From positions 91,612 through 155,611 of the forward strand of contig CAMPDV010000718.1 of assembly GCA_946699065.1 (NCBI GenBank): 64,000 bases of DNA. The letters run 5' to 3'. The stretch is from Loxodes magnus (taxonomy: Eukaryota; Ciliophora; Karyorelictea; Loxodida; Loxodidae). A program made the position numbers and the translations under genes. Positions within the stretch are counted from its first letter, which is position 1. Each line of letters begins with the position of its first letter. Below are positions 25,000 through 36,398 of the stretch, piece by piece. The notes beneath the pieces are model-generated. The model searched no databases. It was not told where the DNA came from and saw only the letters and a program-made list of their open reading frames with translations.

Positions 25000-25704
25000 G
25001 TGGGTCTGCCATTTTTAGGCTAACCACTTTTTAAGTTTAAAGTAAGGTATAAGTGTCAACTTCAAATCTGTTTGGCTTTTGTCTATCATAAATCTTGGTG
25101 ATTTTTAAATTGTTATTTCTGATCTTTTTTGATAGGTCGAATCCCAGCCACTTTTTATTGAATTCGTTGACCGCCTATTAGATTAAGGAGCTTCAATCTT
25201 TAGTTGTAGTTTTTTTTCTATACAGTTTACCTTCTTAATTGCAGTAGATTCTGAAAATATTTTCCCATTCATTTTCTATGATTCTCTTTTCCTTAAGTCT
25301 AAATTGGAAGCAGTTTCTTACTTTATGTCCAGGTCTCTTGCAATATCAACATGTCATGATTTTCCGATAGGGAATATAAGTTGTTGGGATATGCTATTCT
25401 ACATCCATTGAATCGTTCATCGAAAACTTTGATAGGAGCATGTTTTCCGTCAATTCTGCGAATTGATTGAATTTAGTTTCTAATTACTATGTTTTAACAT
25501 TTTCTTCTTATTTATTTCCAATTTTTTTTATCTCACACATTGATCATTAGAAATTCGGTTTTATTTTCTAGTTCTTTTACCTGTCTTAATAAGTTAAAAA
25601 GTTTCTTGTTGCATGGCTCTGAGTTCTTAAAGTATTTTTTAATATCCGTTCCTTGATTAAGATGAAAACTTTTAAGATGAGACTGATGACAAGAAATTTT
25701 CCAT
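25000..25704 (-). pseudogene. Retroposon ORF, family 2 (CCHC zinc knuckle), frameshifted
   Basis: Starts at ATG 25704 (MENFLSSVSS, compare MEHFFQKVSS at 42389). Two frame changes are needed: to NLLRQVKELENKTEF (coiled coil), then to FNQFAELTENMLL, NDSMDVE and the knuckle CWYCKRPGHKVRNC, a full CX2CX4HX4C whose W is TGA. A further 100 residues follow (LYRKKTTTKDW, FNKKWLGFDLSKK) with good matches to the family. It ends near an (ATT)n tract. The knuckle is intact, but the ORF as a whole is broken unless introns or frameshifting apply. Confidence 0.6.
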
Positions 25705-26299
25705 TTTTTAATTAAAATAATAAACTATAAGAGTTTTAATATTTAGTAATATTGAGACATAATTACATAATATTTGGAAATAATAATACAAATTATGCTA
25801 AAAAATAAAAACTTTACTCTCTAAATGTTAATTTCTCTCATCTTGCTAAAGATCCCATTTTCACCTTTCTTCATTAAATTCTTCTTCATCTAAAGAATAT
25901 TTTAATTTACCTTTTAAATTTTAAAATTATCTTTAGAGTAATTGCTTGTGAAAGATTTTAATGAATTAGTAAATTTTAGAAACTTAATTTTTAGTGTAAT
26001 TTTAGTTAATCTAATTTTAGTCGTATTTAATAATTTTAGTAATTTATTCCTTTAGTCATTTTAAGACTAATAAATTCCTAAAGTAAAAGCAATTTAATAT
26101 GTTATTAGATTCCTCAAAATCTTAACCACATAAGCAGAAAGCATTGAATTAAGTTAGGTATATGACATAAATTAAGTTCATTTTAAATTTATATGAATAT
26201 GTTCTCCAACTTATAAATGGAAATTATCTCAAGGTATTTATAAGTTGCCTAAGGGAGTGTATTTTAATCATTTCTACCTAATTGATGTATCAGCTCGCC

Positions 26300-27790
26300 A
26301 TATTCATAGTTCATTTCTTTAGAGACAATCCTAGTAGAATTATTGATTCAATTTTTATTTTATATAATTGCTAAATTACTTGAAGTTGCACTCTGTTAAA
26401 ACCTGGATCTGGTGGAATTTAAGACTTTTAAGTATATTATTTTTGTTATGGCTAGTTATATTAAATACACTTTTAAAATAAAAATGCAATATCAGAATTA
26501 GGATTTAATTTGCTAATCTAATTCACTAAAACATAAAGACTTATATCTAGAATGGCTCTTAAATCTCCTTAATCAACTTTTAACTAATTTTGCTTTATCG
26601 ATTTAAACTGATTTTCTTTTCCACTCATTGATAATTGAAATTAAGTGCTTTTACTATAAATTAGATTAATTTGTCATTCCTTTAAGTCCTGAAATGCAAT
26701 CCAATGAAAAGTCTCATTTCTATACTCTATTTTATGAACATTATCTGTCCTGCAAAGTTTTTTAAATTTATATCGATATGCTATTCCGTATTTAGAAAGT
26801 ACCGAAGCAATTTTACAAATAGTTATTCTAAAACCAGATAATTTTACGGCACAATGGAGTTTGTAATTATCTTCTTACCTAATTTATATTCTATGTAAGT
26901 AATTACATCCTTTTAGGCAATAGATATTTCATTATTCTTTTAATTTATTTGATACCTATTTTCATTTTTCATAAGGAAGCCTATTAATTCACATTTTGCT
27001 TTATTTTTGCTAAGTTTTACTCAGATAAAACTTTAATAGTGGCTTAAAGCAATTTATGCATTTTTTAGAATTAGAAGGATTAACTAGTCAGCAAAGTTTC
27101 GTACTACAAAAGTTTTCTAGCGAATAGAAAATCTAATTTATTTTAACTTCCTTTCTTAATATCTTATTACAATATCTAAATATAGAATGACAAGAACAGG
27201 ACCATAACTGCTTTCTAATAAGGCTTCATTATTTAATTTGATTTACCTCGTAAATTATCCACCAGAAATAGATTTAGCATCAATATTATTGTAAAAAGAT
27301 TCTAAAGCTAAAATTAGTCCTAAGGTTATCTAAATCTTCTAAGATGATCAAAAAATAACTTCCTTGATATGCTATGAAGCATCTTCTCTACATCTATTAA
27401 TGTAGCTATAATTACTTTTATGTGTCCATTTGCGATATAAATCAATGATTTATTTAATAGATATAATTTATTAAGTGGTGGAACGTTGGCATATAAATCC
27501 AAACTAGGTAGGATATAAAATATTTATTTCATAGATACAATTATAAAGTTGCTAAGTTATTGCTTTATCATAAAATTTTAGTAAACTATTTAGTAAAACA
27601 ATAGGAATGTATATTACACCAAATACTTCTTCCTGAATCAAAAATAGGAAGAATGCTTTTTTTCATTCCAATTGGTATGATAAAAGTCTTAATCATATTA
27701 TTAACAAAATTTTAAACTATTTAATACAATTCTTAGCCTATTTTGATGAGTTCTGCTTCTAGATCATCGCTACCTGAAGATTTTATTGTT
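26300..27790 (-). pseudogene. LINE reverse-transcriptase fragment L1, decayed
   Basis: Minus-strand pieces in several frames align with the reverse transcriptase of endonuclease-type LINEs: GSDDLEAELIKIGQELYQ (the region usually reading PGPDGI), FIIPIGMKKSILPIF, ATLIDVEKMLHSISRKLFF (motif A region), NFADQLILLI (motif C, with Q where the second catalytic Asp of ADD is expected), and KCELIGFL followed by EYKLGKKIITNS (thumb-side motifs). The endonuclease half is missing. Frameshifts and the altered motif C make it inactive. Its 5' edge abuts an S1-type 3' end at 27794. Confidence 0.7.
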
Positions 27791-27793
27791 AAA

Positions 27794-27846
27794 GCGTTGC
27801 GTACCAACGAAGTACTACGTGCTCTATAATCAAATTTATTTATTTA
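27794..27846 (+). mobile_element. S1 3'-end fragment, copy 4
   Basis: Hairpin module (AGTAC/GTACC-type upper stem, TAC bulge) followed by CTCTATAATCAAATTT and ATTTATTTA, the same tail as S1a read on its minus strand. Only the 3' end is present, as in strongly 5'-truncated retroposition. It abuts a reverse-transcriptase remnant on the opposite strand. No clear target duplication. Confidence 0.6.
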
Positions 27847-28257
27847 GCTAATTGATTGATTATGTTTTTGAATTTTAATACTACAAAAAAGGAATATTTT
27901 AAAGATGACTTTATATTGATTAAATATTAAAGACAAATTTCTATTCATTTCTTCTATTTACCTATTTTAGAATTCAATATCTTCCTAAATTTAGATTTAG
28001 TGCAAAAAAAAGAGTGTGGATTTCTCAGTTTTCAATAAATTATTATTTTAGTTAGAGTTAAAATTAATTTGATTTCTAATTTTTTGATTTATTAGGTTTT
28101 TTCTCTTGTTTGAACATTATAATAATATATTTTTAGTTCTTTTTGCTTTCAATTTTTAAATTTTCCGAATTTGTGTTAATAACTCTTATAAGATTTATTT
28201 TTAATCAAATAAAGATTCGTAATTTCCTAATTATGACGACCATATAAGTCAACTACT

Positions 28258-29060
28258 TTTTATTATTATTATTATCAACTAAAATTTAATGAATGTTGCT
28301 TTCATTGGCCTTTCAGCCAATTTCAACTATCAATTTTCATCGAGTTTGGTTTCCTCCGCCATTTTTTGTTGTTGATGGTTTCATTTCCTCTCCATCTCAC
28401 TCAAATCTATTTTATATCCAATTTTTTTTGTATACTCTGTTGCTATTTATAAAAAGTCAGGTTAAATCTCTACAGATCCTTTAATCCTCTTTTTTTAAAG
28501 TCTTTTGCAACCAATGTAGTTTTTTATTAGATATTACGAAGAATTTCAGCATATGCCCCTCTTTATCTTCTATTTCGGAATAATAAAGTTCTTAAGTTTT
28601 TCATATTTTTTAGTTATTTAATTTTTTTTAATTTCTAATCTATCAGTTACTTGATTAAACACGATATCTTTCTTAGTTTCTTCAGTGATAATTACTTCCT
28701 AAATTTAATAGTTTTAGCGATTAATGACAAAGTTTTCTTCTGTTAAGATTTTGTTTTATATAATTTACTTCCATAAATAAGTCATTTCCAAGGACAATTT
28801 TTCAATGCGTGTCATCAGTTCTTTTATTCTTTCTGAAAGAACGTAAACTACCTCATCCTTCTAGCTGAGAATTTTCTTCATTTTATCATATTTTTCAGAT
28901 AAAACCTCATTTTCCTTCTCTATTATTGAAATTTATTCCTAAATTCCTTATAGTCGTTTGCCTTGAAGCGATGAGGAAGATTTTGGTGACTTTTTCTTTT
29001 TCTCTTCTAGTCTGGCTTATCTCCTAGCTTTCTTTGTTAAGTTTTTGATACTTTGATATT
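28258..29060 (-). pseudogene. Retroposon ORF, family 3 (start codon lost)
   Basis: Closest to the ORFs at 43730 and 58563: SKNLTKKARRQARLEEKKKKSPKSS, then a long coiled coil (NEVLSEKYDKMKKIL, VLSERIKELMTRIEKL). The ATG position reads TTG. The knuckle is worn (CWNSS replaces CWYC), but here coiled coil and knuckle region share one frame, unlike the two relatives. It ends QQKMAEETKLDEN, close to the relative's KMAERNWLE, and then an ATT tract at 28260-28276 as tail. Structural decay suggests an old insertion. Confidence 0.55.
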
Positions 29061-29344
29061 TTCAATTTTTCAACTTTAATACTTTTAATTACCCTCTTTG
29101 ACTTGAATAAACAACTTGGCTAAATAATCTGGCAATTTATAATAAAATCTCTTTTATGGTTATAGTCGAAGAGCTATCTCATGATTATAATTAATAAGAT
29201 TACAGATAAATTGATACTAATTTTAATGTTGATTGTAGTACTAGATAATAATTAAATTTAATATGATAAGTAACTTTTACTTAAATCTCTTGGAAAAGAG
29301 CAACTTAATACTATTAACTAAGAAGATAAATTAGCTAACTCATA

Positions 29345-30331
29345 ATGTTTTCTTCTTTTTTATTATATTATATCAATTGAAAAATTGCAACTAAGAAATA
29401 GACCTCTTTCGGCTCATTTAAAAAGCAAGAATAATAATCTAACCTAACTGAATAATAGCAGCAATAAATCTAAGAAATATAATCGAAGGAAGCTTACATG
29501 TAATCGGTACAGCAAAGAGTATTAAATATCTAATACGAATTAAAATTACAAAGATAAAGGATAGAAAAACTAGAAGACAAGCTAGAAAAATTGATATAAG
29601 TAGACCTATAATTCCCCGCTATAGAAGGATCACTAAGTAAAATCTAATCGTAATATTAATTAAATTGGAATAAATTGATAAATAATTTAACGAAATCCCT
29701 CAAATATTCCAATTTCATTTTTCTAAATTTGAATATCAAATAAAGTAACTTTAAGAAAAATAAGAATAATAACAAGTAATAACCTAAAGATAATTCGATT
29801 AGTAACCAAGTATCCCAATGGAAATCGAATCGGAATTCTAATAATAAGAAACAAAGTAGATTAAATTCTATCGGAGAAAAATACGGTGCTACATATGTTA
29901 AAGGAACCACTGCTGGAGAAATTGTTGAAAGAAACCAGAAATTGAAAGAACTAATAAGAATAAAATCTTAGAAGAACTATTTCGCTTTTGACCAACAAGG
30001 ACAGGATAAATTTACAGAAAGAAAAACTACAACTCAAAAGCTAACAACTATAATAACGGGAGAAGGAACCTGAAGGACAATCGGATTTCGGGAAGGAGAC
30101 AAGGATGGCGGACTAGTGAAGTCCTGCGACATCCTTTATTTTAGGAGAGAGCAGGAGAAAATGGAAGATATCTGTAAAGCTTTCCCTAAGAACTATAAAC
30201 TTAATTTTTCTTTAATTAATGATATAACAAGGTAAAACATTAAAAATTATTTGGAAGCAAATCCTTCTTAAAAAGTGGAAAGTAAAATTTTAAGTAAAAT
30301 CTCCCACTTTATATTACTCTATTTAATATGA
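29345..30331 (+). CDS. Retroposon-type ORF, family 1-like (coiled coil)
   Basis: Open frame of 328 codons to TGA 30329-30331; the ATG at 29345 is only the first possible start. KKQTSFGSFKKQEQQSNLTEQ is followed by a coiled coil QRVLNIQYELKLQRQRIEKL (~residues 61-80) and AIEGSLSK, which parallels LNLQEEVRKLRKDNEKLMEKL and GIESRL of the ORF at 31780. The C-terminal part (GTWRTIGFREGDKDGGLVKSC) has no match elsewhere in the window. GC is higher than the surroundings from 29870 on. Probably the protein of another small retroelement; function not recognised beyond the coiled coil. Confidence 0.5.
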
Positions 30332-30422
30332 ATCTCTTCTTTAACCCCATTTTTATAATGAAAAATTATTCTGATTTTATGAATAAAAATTAAGACTTTA
30401 AAGTACTTTTTAATGATCTAAT

Positions 30423-30732
30423 TAATTAATTTTAACTAAAAGAATTTTGAGGACCGGAAACTTCTTTCCAGTTATACTACCCGACGCTCTCTTTTTTAGG
30501 AGTACAGAGGATATCTTGTTGTGTTCCAGAAACACTGCCAGGGAGTCCATCGCTACGAGCAGCCAGACTTCAAGGCCCAACCAAGAGCGGATGATCTCGA
30601 AGATAGTGTTCCCTTCAAAAAAGGACTCCGACCAGGGATTCTTTCAGTAACAGGAAAGGAACTAGCTCCTAACCATAAAGACAGAAAGTTTAGTTCAGAA
30701 GGTCAATCTCATCTCCCACAACCTTTTAATTA
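30423..30732 (-). mobile_element. S2a: SINE-like element with perfect 15-bp target duplication
   Basis: Flanked by TTTTAATGATCTAAT at 30408-30422 and 30733-30747. The 310-bp body is GC-rich for this genome and aligns over its length with 56205-56519. Read on the minus strand the end carries a hairpin (AACTGGAAA, loop GAAG, TTTCCGGT) and an AATT-rich tail. A further hairpin at about 30525 (GTGTT/AACAC) has a differently sequenced but still paired counterpart in the sister copy. Frames that are open here are broken by indels in the sister, so I call it non-coding. Confidence 0.75.
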
Positions 30733-30989
30733 TTTTAATGATCTAATAGTATTGCGTTATGTACTTTTTAGGATTTTGAACAGATTTAATAGCTCAAAAA
30801 ATAATTTCTTCATTGATTAGACTTAAAAACCCTTGAAAAATACAGTCGAAGGAATTAATAAGAATTACAATTAAGAAATTTATTCTAAAATTAACAATTC
30901 CAAACAGAATATTCTATATCTTTTATTTTTTGTCTTAATGAGAACTATTTATCTTGAAATAACGAAAAATTAATCTTTTTACTTAAAAC

Positions 30990-31370
30990 TATTCAGTTGT
31001 AAAATAAGAAAATAGGGATTTTAGAAAAATTAGAATTTGTAGCATATTAACTTTTACTATTTCGATTCTACAAATAACTAAAGAACAAAACTCTGATTTA
31101 ATATAAAAATATATAAAAAATGGACGATAAATTATTGGACAACCAAGCAAGTTATCTTGTATATCGTATACTGTACTACTAGTAATATCGTAATAGACGC
31201 CATCACGGATAAGAGTGGATGAGTTTTTTGGCGATAAGGCCAACTTATTGGAGGGTTTTTAATGGTACGAAAGACTATCCAATGATTTTGTAGCATTTGG
31301 GAGCTGAAGTCGGATTCTCTGAGTTTTCGACCTTCACATATCGACAACCGGGGCAGCAATTAAGTACATA
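30990..31370. other. GC-richer block of unknown nature
   Basis: Bases 31130-31360 stand out in composition. On the minus strand one frame reads LSPKNSSTLIRDGVYYDITS and then STVYDIQDNLLGC; it looks protein-like but is short and matches nothing here. Could be the remnant of a gene or of another element. Confidence 0.25.
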
Positions 31371-31739
31371 TCAAGAGATATGAAACCTTTAAACAAATTT
31401 TTTAGAAGAACATTATTCAATGTGATTTTTATCACAAGAACTTGAATTTTCACTATTTCTTCATAATCAAGTTTTCAGAAAATTAAAAAATTTAATTAAA
31501 GGAGGTAATCTGATTTCTGATTTTAAAAACGGAGAAAAGAAGAGCAATCATTTTCAATCATATATCAAGAATTATAATAAACTTCAACAAATTAATTTGT
31601 GGAAAACCAAAATTTAAGTAACTCTATTTTGATAAATTATGCTAATTATGCTATAAAAACTTACTTTTGGTTTAGTTAGACTTAAAAATATCTACTTATT
31701 TTATTAATTTACCTTGTTAGATGGTAACATTGATTTTAT

Positions 31740-32674
31740 AATAATAGGATAAATTAAGTTTAGCAATTTTCGAGGATTTTCACCTCTTCATGCTGGACAC
31801 TAGATTGTTCCAGTGTTAAAAATAAAATTTTAGATGTCTCTACTCCTCTCTCCTCCTATTATTCTTGTCATTTCCGGATCTAGCCTTATTTCTAATTAAA
31901 TTTTCTCCTGTAAATGTATCCTTATTCATTTAAGTATAATCTTTCTCTTATTTGTCTCTACATTTATTTTTTCTTCCTCTTCTGTGCTTGTATGGTTCTT
32001 TATTCATTCCAGTACTACGTCTTGAAATTTTGGAATTCCTTGCAGCGTCTTCATAAGTGTTCTGTCGAATTGCAGTAGTAACATTTCTTCACTACTTTTT
32101 GGAGTTTAACCTTAGTCTTCCTATTGGTCTCTTCAATCATCATTGAATCTCCCCTTTGTTCATCTAATTTTTTTCTAGTATTTACAGTCTAATACTCATA
32201 TCAGATTTTTTCTGAAGCTAATTTAAGGATTAGCTACTCTGGTCTTAAGATATGTTTCAGAAAGCGCTTAGTTCTCTTTCTTAGGACATAAGTCTGGATT
32301 CTATTCCTTCCGCTAGGTTGAGTTTTTCCATCAGTTTCTCATTGTCCTTTCTCAGTTTCCTAACCTCTTCCTGGAGGTTTAGTACCACTTTGATGAGCTG
32401 TTCCATGCTCATCTGGCCAGAAGGATTGAACTTTGAGACCTCCTGATGCAGAGCAGACTTCATCTGCTTTCTGGGCTTCTCTTCTGAGGTTGGAGTTATC
32501 TCATGTGTTGTCTTCTGAGCTTGCTTCTGTTCCTCTTCAGGTTGTTAGAATTAAGAAAAAGGTTAGAGTTAAGGGTAAGAAGACTATCCAAGATTGGATT
32601 CAGGTTTCCTCCCCAACTTTTTGGAGGTGGTGTAGAAACCTCTTTTGAATCCTTCCATTTTTTTTAATTACAAT
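31740..32674 (-). mobile_element. Complete family 1 retroposon with 11-bp target duplication
   Basis: ATTGATTTTAT occurs at 31729-31739 and 32675-32685. Inside, on the minus strand, lie a leader of only 16 nt, an ORF of 292 codons, and a short ATTATT tail directly at the left duplication. Size 935 bp. No polymerase is encoded, so movement would need enzymes from elsewhere. Confidence 0.7.
31780..32658 (-). CDS. Retroposon ORF, family 1 (292 aa, intact)
   Basis: ATG 32658 to TGA 31782-31780 in one frame. Four internal TGA (codons 134, 173, 174, 190) are read as Trp. N-terminal MEGFKRGFYTTSKKLGRK, Gln-rich linker, TPTSEEKPRK, and a coiled coil LNLQEEVRKLRKDNEKLMEKL at about 108-128. The C-terminal quarter is strongly basic (KHRRGRKNK, RNKARSGNDKNNRRREE), suited to nucleic-acid binding, with no CCHC knuckle. 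The best-preserved member of its family in the window. The product would be comparable to a LINE ORF1 protein; this is an inference from coiled coil, basic tail and element structure. Confidence 0.65.
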
Positions 32675-33179
32675 ATTGATTTTATTTTTTCAATTTTTTA
32701 TATAGAAAAAAGAGATATAAAGTGCTTAAAAATAGATATAATTTTATATTAAGCAAATCCCAATTTCAATTTTATAAAAAGCTTATTTGCTAAAAAACCT
32801 TTCACTTTCTAAAAAAAATTATAAAGAAGGTTTAATTATTTCTCTACAACTAAAGATAAATAAAGAAAACCCTAGAATAAGTAAATAAATTACTTATTTT
32901 TCAAATTAGCATAAATTAAAATATTAGATTAGAATTAAACTAGCTAAAATCATAAGTATTATACAAGTCTTTGATTTTATTAGATATCTTTATCTTTTGC
33001 TTTTAGTACCTTTTGAATATAATTTCTAAGCATTTTGAATAATCTTATAGTGTTAGAAATGTAGTTTATAAAATGTTTTTAATTATAGACTTTTTTCTAT
33101 TTGTTTATCTTATTTTTCACATAGTAGCTAAACTTCTATTTTGAGCTTTACTATTTATAAGCTTAATAATAAATAAAAT

Positions 33180-34745
33180 TAATATATTTAAGCTTTAAAT
33201 TCGAGTAATGAAACACATGCTAAAGAATAATTTGTGCCTGTTAAAATAGATGGATTTCAGAACTATTATAAAAATGCTTATGGAAGAGGAGGAGGTGTCT
33301 GCATATAGGCTAAAGAAAAAATAAGCATACTAAATAATTTAAGAGGTAGATGAAGAGGTCTCGCTCAGATTTTGCACAATAAAACTTGGCGATATACTCT
33401 TCACTTCCTACTACATATCAAACAACAACAAGACAACAGATATGAAAGATGAAGTATATGACATTCTCAATGAAATAACCATTGCGTTTCCCTATAATGC
33501 TCAAATCCTCCTTAATAACTTCAATGCACTACTAGAAGATTTCGGTAGCAATCTTCTTAACAACTACAATAATGCTACACGACTAAAATTGTTATATTAT
33601 AGAATGACTTGTAGATAATCAATAACCCTATAGATAATACATACATTCATAGAGTTTACCATTAATATTACTGCAATGACTACATATTGGCAACACAACA
33701 TTCGAATATTGATTAATTCAATAATTTCTAGGCCCACTTCTATCAACTAATCACTGATCATATTACTATATCGGTGACTCTGGTTTATATGCCACCACAA
33801 ATGTCCAAAAATAACAGCCGTTATTCTATAAAATAGACAAGCTACTTGATCCAATGGACAGATAAAATTACTAAAATCAGTTTTAAGGTAGTTTTTCTAG
33901 TTTTTGACTGTAGATTAAGACAACTTAGATTCATAATATATTTTATAAGAAGTTACTTTAGAATAGTGTAATGAACACTTTAGGAATAGTCAAATAAAAT
34001 ACTAATTACAATAAACTTCCTCGAGATATCACTATGAAGTATATAGCTGCCAAAAGAGCGAACTAGGAGTACAAGAGACTGCTATTTATGCAAGGAAGAG
34101 TCAATAAAGTAGTGTCAGAAGTTCATTCTACAGCTAGAAAACTTAGAAGCAAATATATGCAATCTTATTGGAAGTGAAAAAGCTACAGACTAAAGGAATT
34201 TTTTCAAACTCAATGGGAATCAGTAAACGATGATCTGTTAAGCGAAAAAGATTATCAACTCTAAAGTAAGGAATTAAATTAATTTTAACAAAGAACTGTA
34301 GGACTCTTTTATTGATAGCTGAGAAGCTTTTGTACTAAACAAGGATAAAAATATTACATAGAAGCAAATTGAGTTCAGTAAAAGATAAATAGATCACATT
34401 TATAAAGATACTTAACTTATCAATTATCCACCTTCTCCCTTACAAAATTTTGCACTTTTCCAATTTGAAGAAATTTAAGAAATATTGAGTATATTACAAA
34501 CGGCAAGACAGCTGAACCTGATGGAATAAAGAATGAATTCATCAAGTATGCTGGAGAAGAGATATCGTTAATAAGGCACTTTTTTATCAATAATATGTTA
34601 AGACTCTAAAGAATTCCATAAAAGTTGAATACCTCCATCATCATCCCTATTTTTAAGAAAGGTAGTAAGAACGATTGAAAAAAACTGAAGACCAATTTCG
34701 CTTAAGATCTAAATCTCAAAAGTTTCAAACCATTATGCATGATTA
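33180..34745 (+). pseudogene. LINE fragment L2: endonuclease and 5' part of reverse transcriptase
   Basis: Pieces in more than one frame give an exonuclease-endonuclease-phosphatase domain (YGRGGGVCIQ; GDILFTSYYIS; ILLNNFNALLEDFG, where GDFNA would be usual) and then a reverse-transcriptase start (NGKTAEPDGIKNEFIKYAG; TSIIIPIFKKGSKNDW with W = TGA; then, one frame on, RPISLKI). Several frameshifts, and the catalytic Asp of GDFNA is changed to Asn. The element stops before the catalytic ADD motif, at an inserted 56-bp S1 end. The last 60 bp are shared with the inner end of the left inverted-repeat arm. Confidence 0.7.
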
Positions 34746-34748
34746 TAA

Positions 34749-34804
34749 AGAAGCGCGCACCAACGAGGTGCTACGCGCTTATGATGAAATTTCTTTATTT
34801 ATAA
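34749..34804 (+). mobile_element. 56-bp S1 3'-end insertion with matching empty site
   Basis: The paired arm reads CATTATGAATTATTATAA at about 23680 with nothing inserted. Here the equivalent TATAA (34744-34748) is followed by 56 bp ending in a second TATAA (34800-34804). The insert is a hairpin (AAGCGC and GCACC, loop AACGA, GGTGC, TAC bulge, GCGCTT; 34751-34780) plus an ATTT-type tail. Confidence 0.75.
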
Positions 34805-36398
34805 AAATTAGTCACTCATGTTATTAATAACTAATTTAAGTTTCTTCAAGTTCTCTATTGGAATATCAATTTTATATTTTATCAATGTTATCAATTCCTT
34901 GCTAGTAAAAATATTAAAATAAAAATACAAATATAATTTATTTCGATCTTAATTAAAATGATAAGAATTTTAAAATTCTTCTATCTAGTTTATTAATTAA
35001 TTATTATGAGATATATTTTAAAGAATAATCAATTTTAACTTTTTAAATTTTATAATTTTAGGTATTTTTATTCAAGATATATTTGGATATTTCCTTTAGA
35101 GAAATATCAATATAATATATGGGCTGATTTAGTTTTTTTTCTATTTTATTTTTGTATTTTTAAGTAATATTTATTAAATAGCTTCGAAATAATTTTGAAT
35201 AAATCAAATAAATAGATTTATTAATATTTCCTTAGCTCTTTGAAAATATTTGTATATAACTTTAATTTTAATATATTTATTTTATTTAAGATAGTTACTT
35301 TATTATAAATTGATATATCCTATAATACATTTATTTATTTATAAAATTATTTAAATAAACTATTTTTATTTCGTTCTAAGTATCTAATTTATGGTAAAAC
35401 CTTTTTTATTAATTTAATAGGATAAATCTTCTTAAAATAGCTATCTAATTAATTTCTACTCTATATTCCTTTATTTAAGTCTAAGCATACTTTCATCTTC
35501 ATAATATTATAGCTTTTAGATATTTCTTATTAAGATTCTAAATGAATAAGCTTATCTCTTTGATATATTCTAAGAGCATTTATAATTAGTTATATTTAAT
35601 TAGCACTAATATCATATTTTAGTGGCAAGAATTATTTATCAAATACTTTATCCTAAAAAATCATAATAAGTATTATTTACTCCTTTGAGTATAATAGTGC
35701 TTTTATAAGTCTCAAAAATTAAATAAGTTGTTGAATAAGTTATATAAGCAAAAAATAAAATTATTAAAATTCTTAATTGAAATTGCTTTTATTATTTAAC
35801 ATTATGCTTTTATTTCTAGATTTCTAGATCCATAGTATAATAATTCCTTCTAAAATTAAATAAAATCTTAGTTTTAATTTATAATTAATAATCTATATGT
35901 CACTTTGCTTATAGAAATATATCTTAAGTTATAAAATTATCTATACTTTTATAACTAAATTATTTTTAATTCATATAGCTAGAAAATAAATCTACCAGTA
36001 GGATTAAAAGCAATGAGAATATATTGTTGATTGTTGCTTATTCTTCCATCTATTTGAAGATTTTATTTTAATATCTCATTTATATCATATTTGACTACTC
36101 ATTTTGTATCTTATTATACACTTTTAGTATAAGTAGAATATTAAATTTGGGATTTAATCTCTAAGTATTCCTTTTATTTTATGAGTTTGATAATTATACA
36201 AAGTAGATAAAGGATTGTTAAAAATACTTTGCATAATTTAAATCAAATAAAGCATAAATTAAATTTTCTTAAAATCAAATTTAAATGTGAAATGAAAGAT
36301 TCTTTTGTTTATCTTTCAAACTTCTAGTTTCAAATTTCTCCTTGTTAATTTTTTTCCCTAGGATTGATATTTTCATTTTCTCTTGAAGTCTTTTTCAA

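Noticed and set aside
25130..25150. tRNA-like T-loop GGTCGAATCCCAGCC
   Set aside because: No acceptor or anticodon arm around it; it codes for WLGFDL in the family 2 ORF.
30521..30820. 99-codon GC-rich ORF as a host gene
   Set aside because: The sister S2 copy breaks this frame by indels while keeping hairpins, and the ORF runs across the element border.
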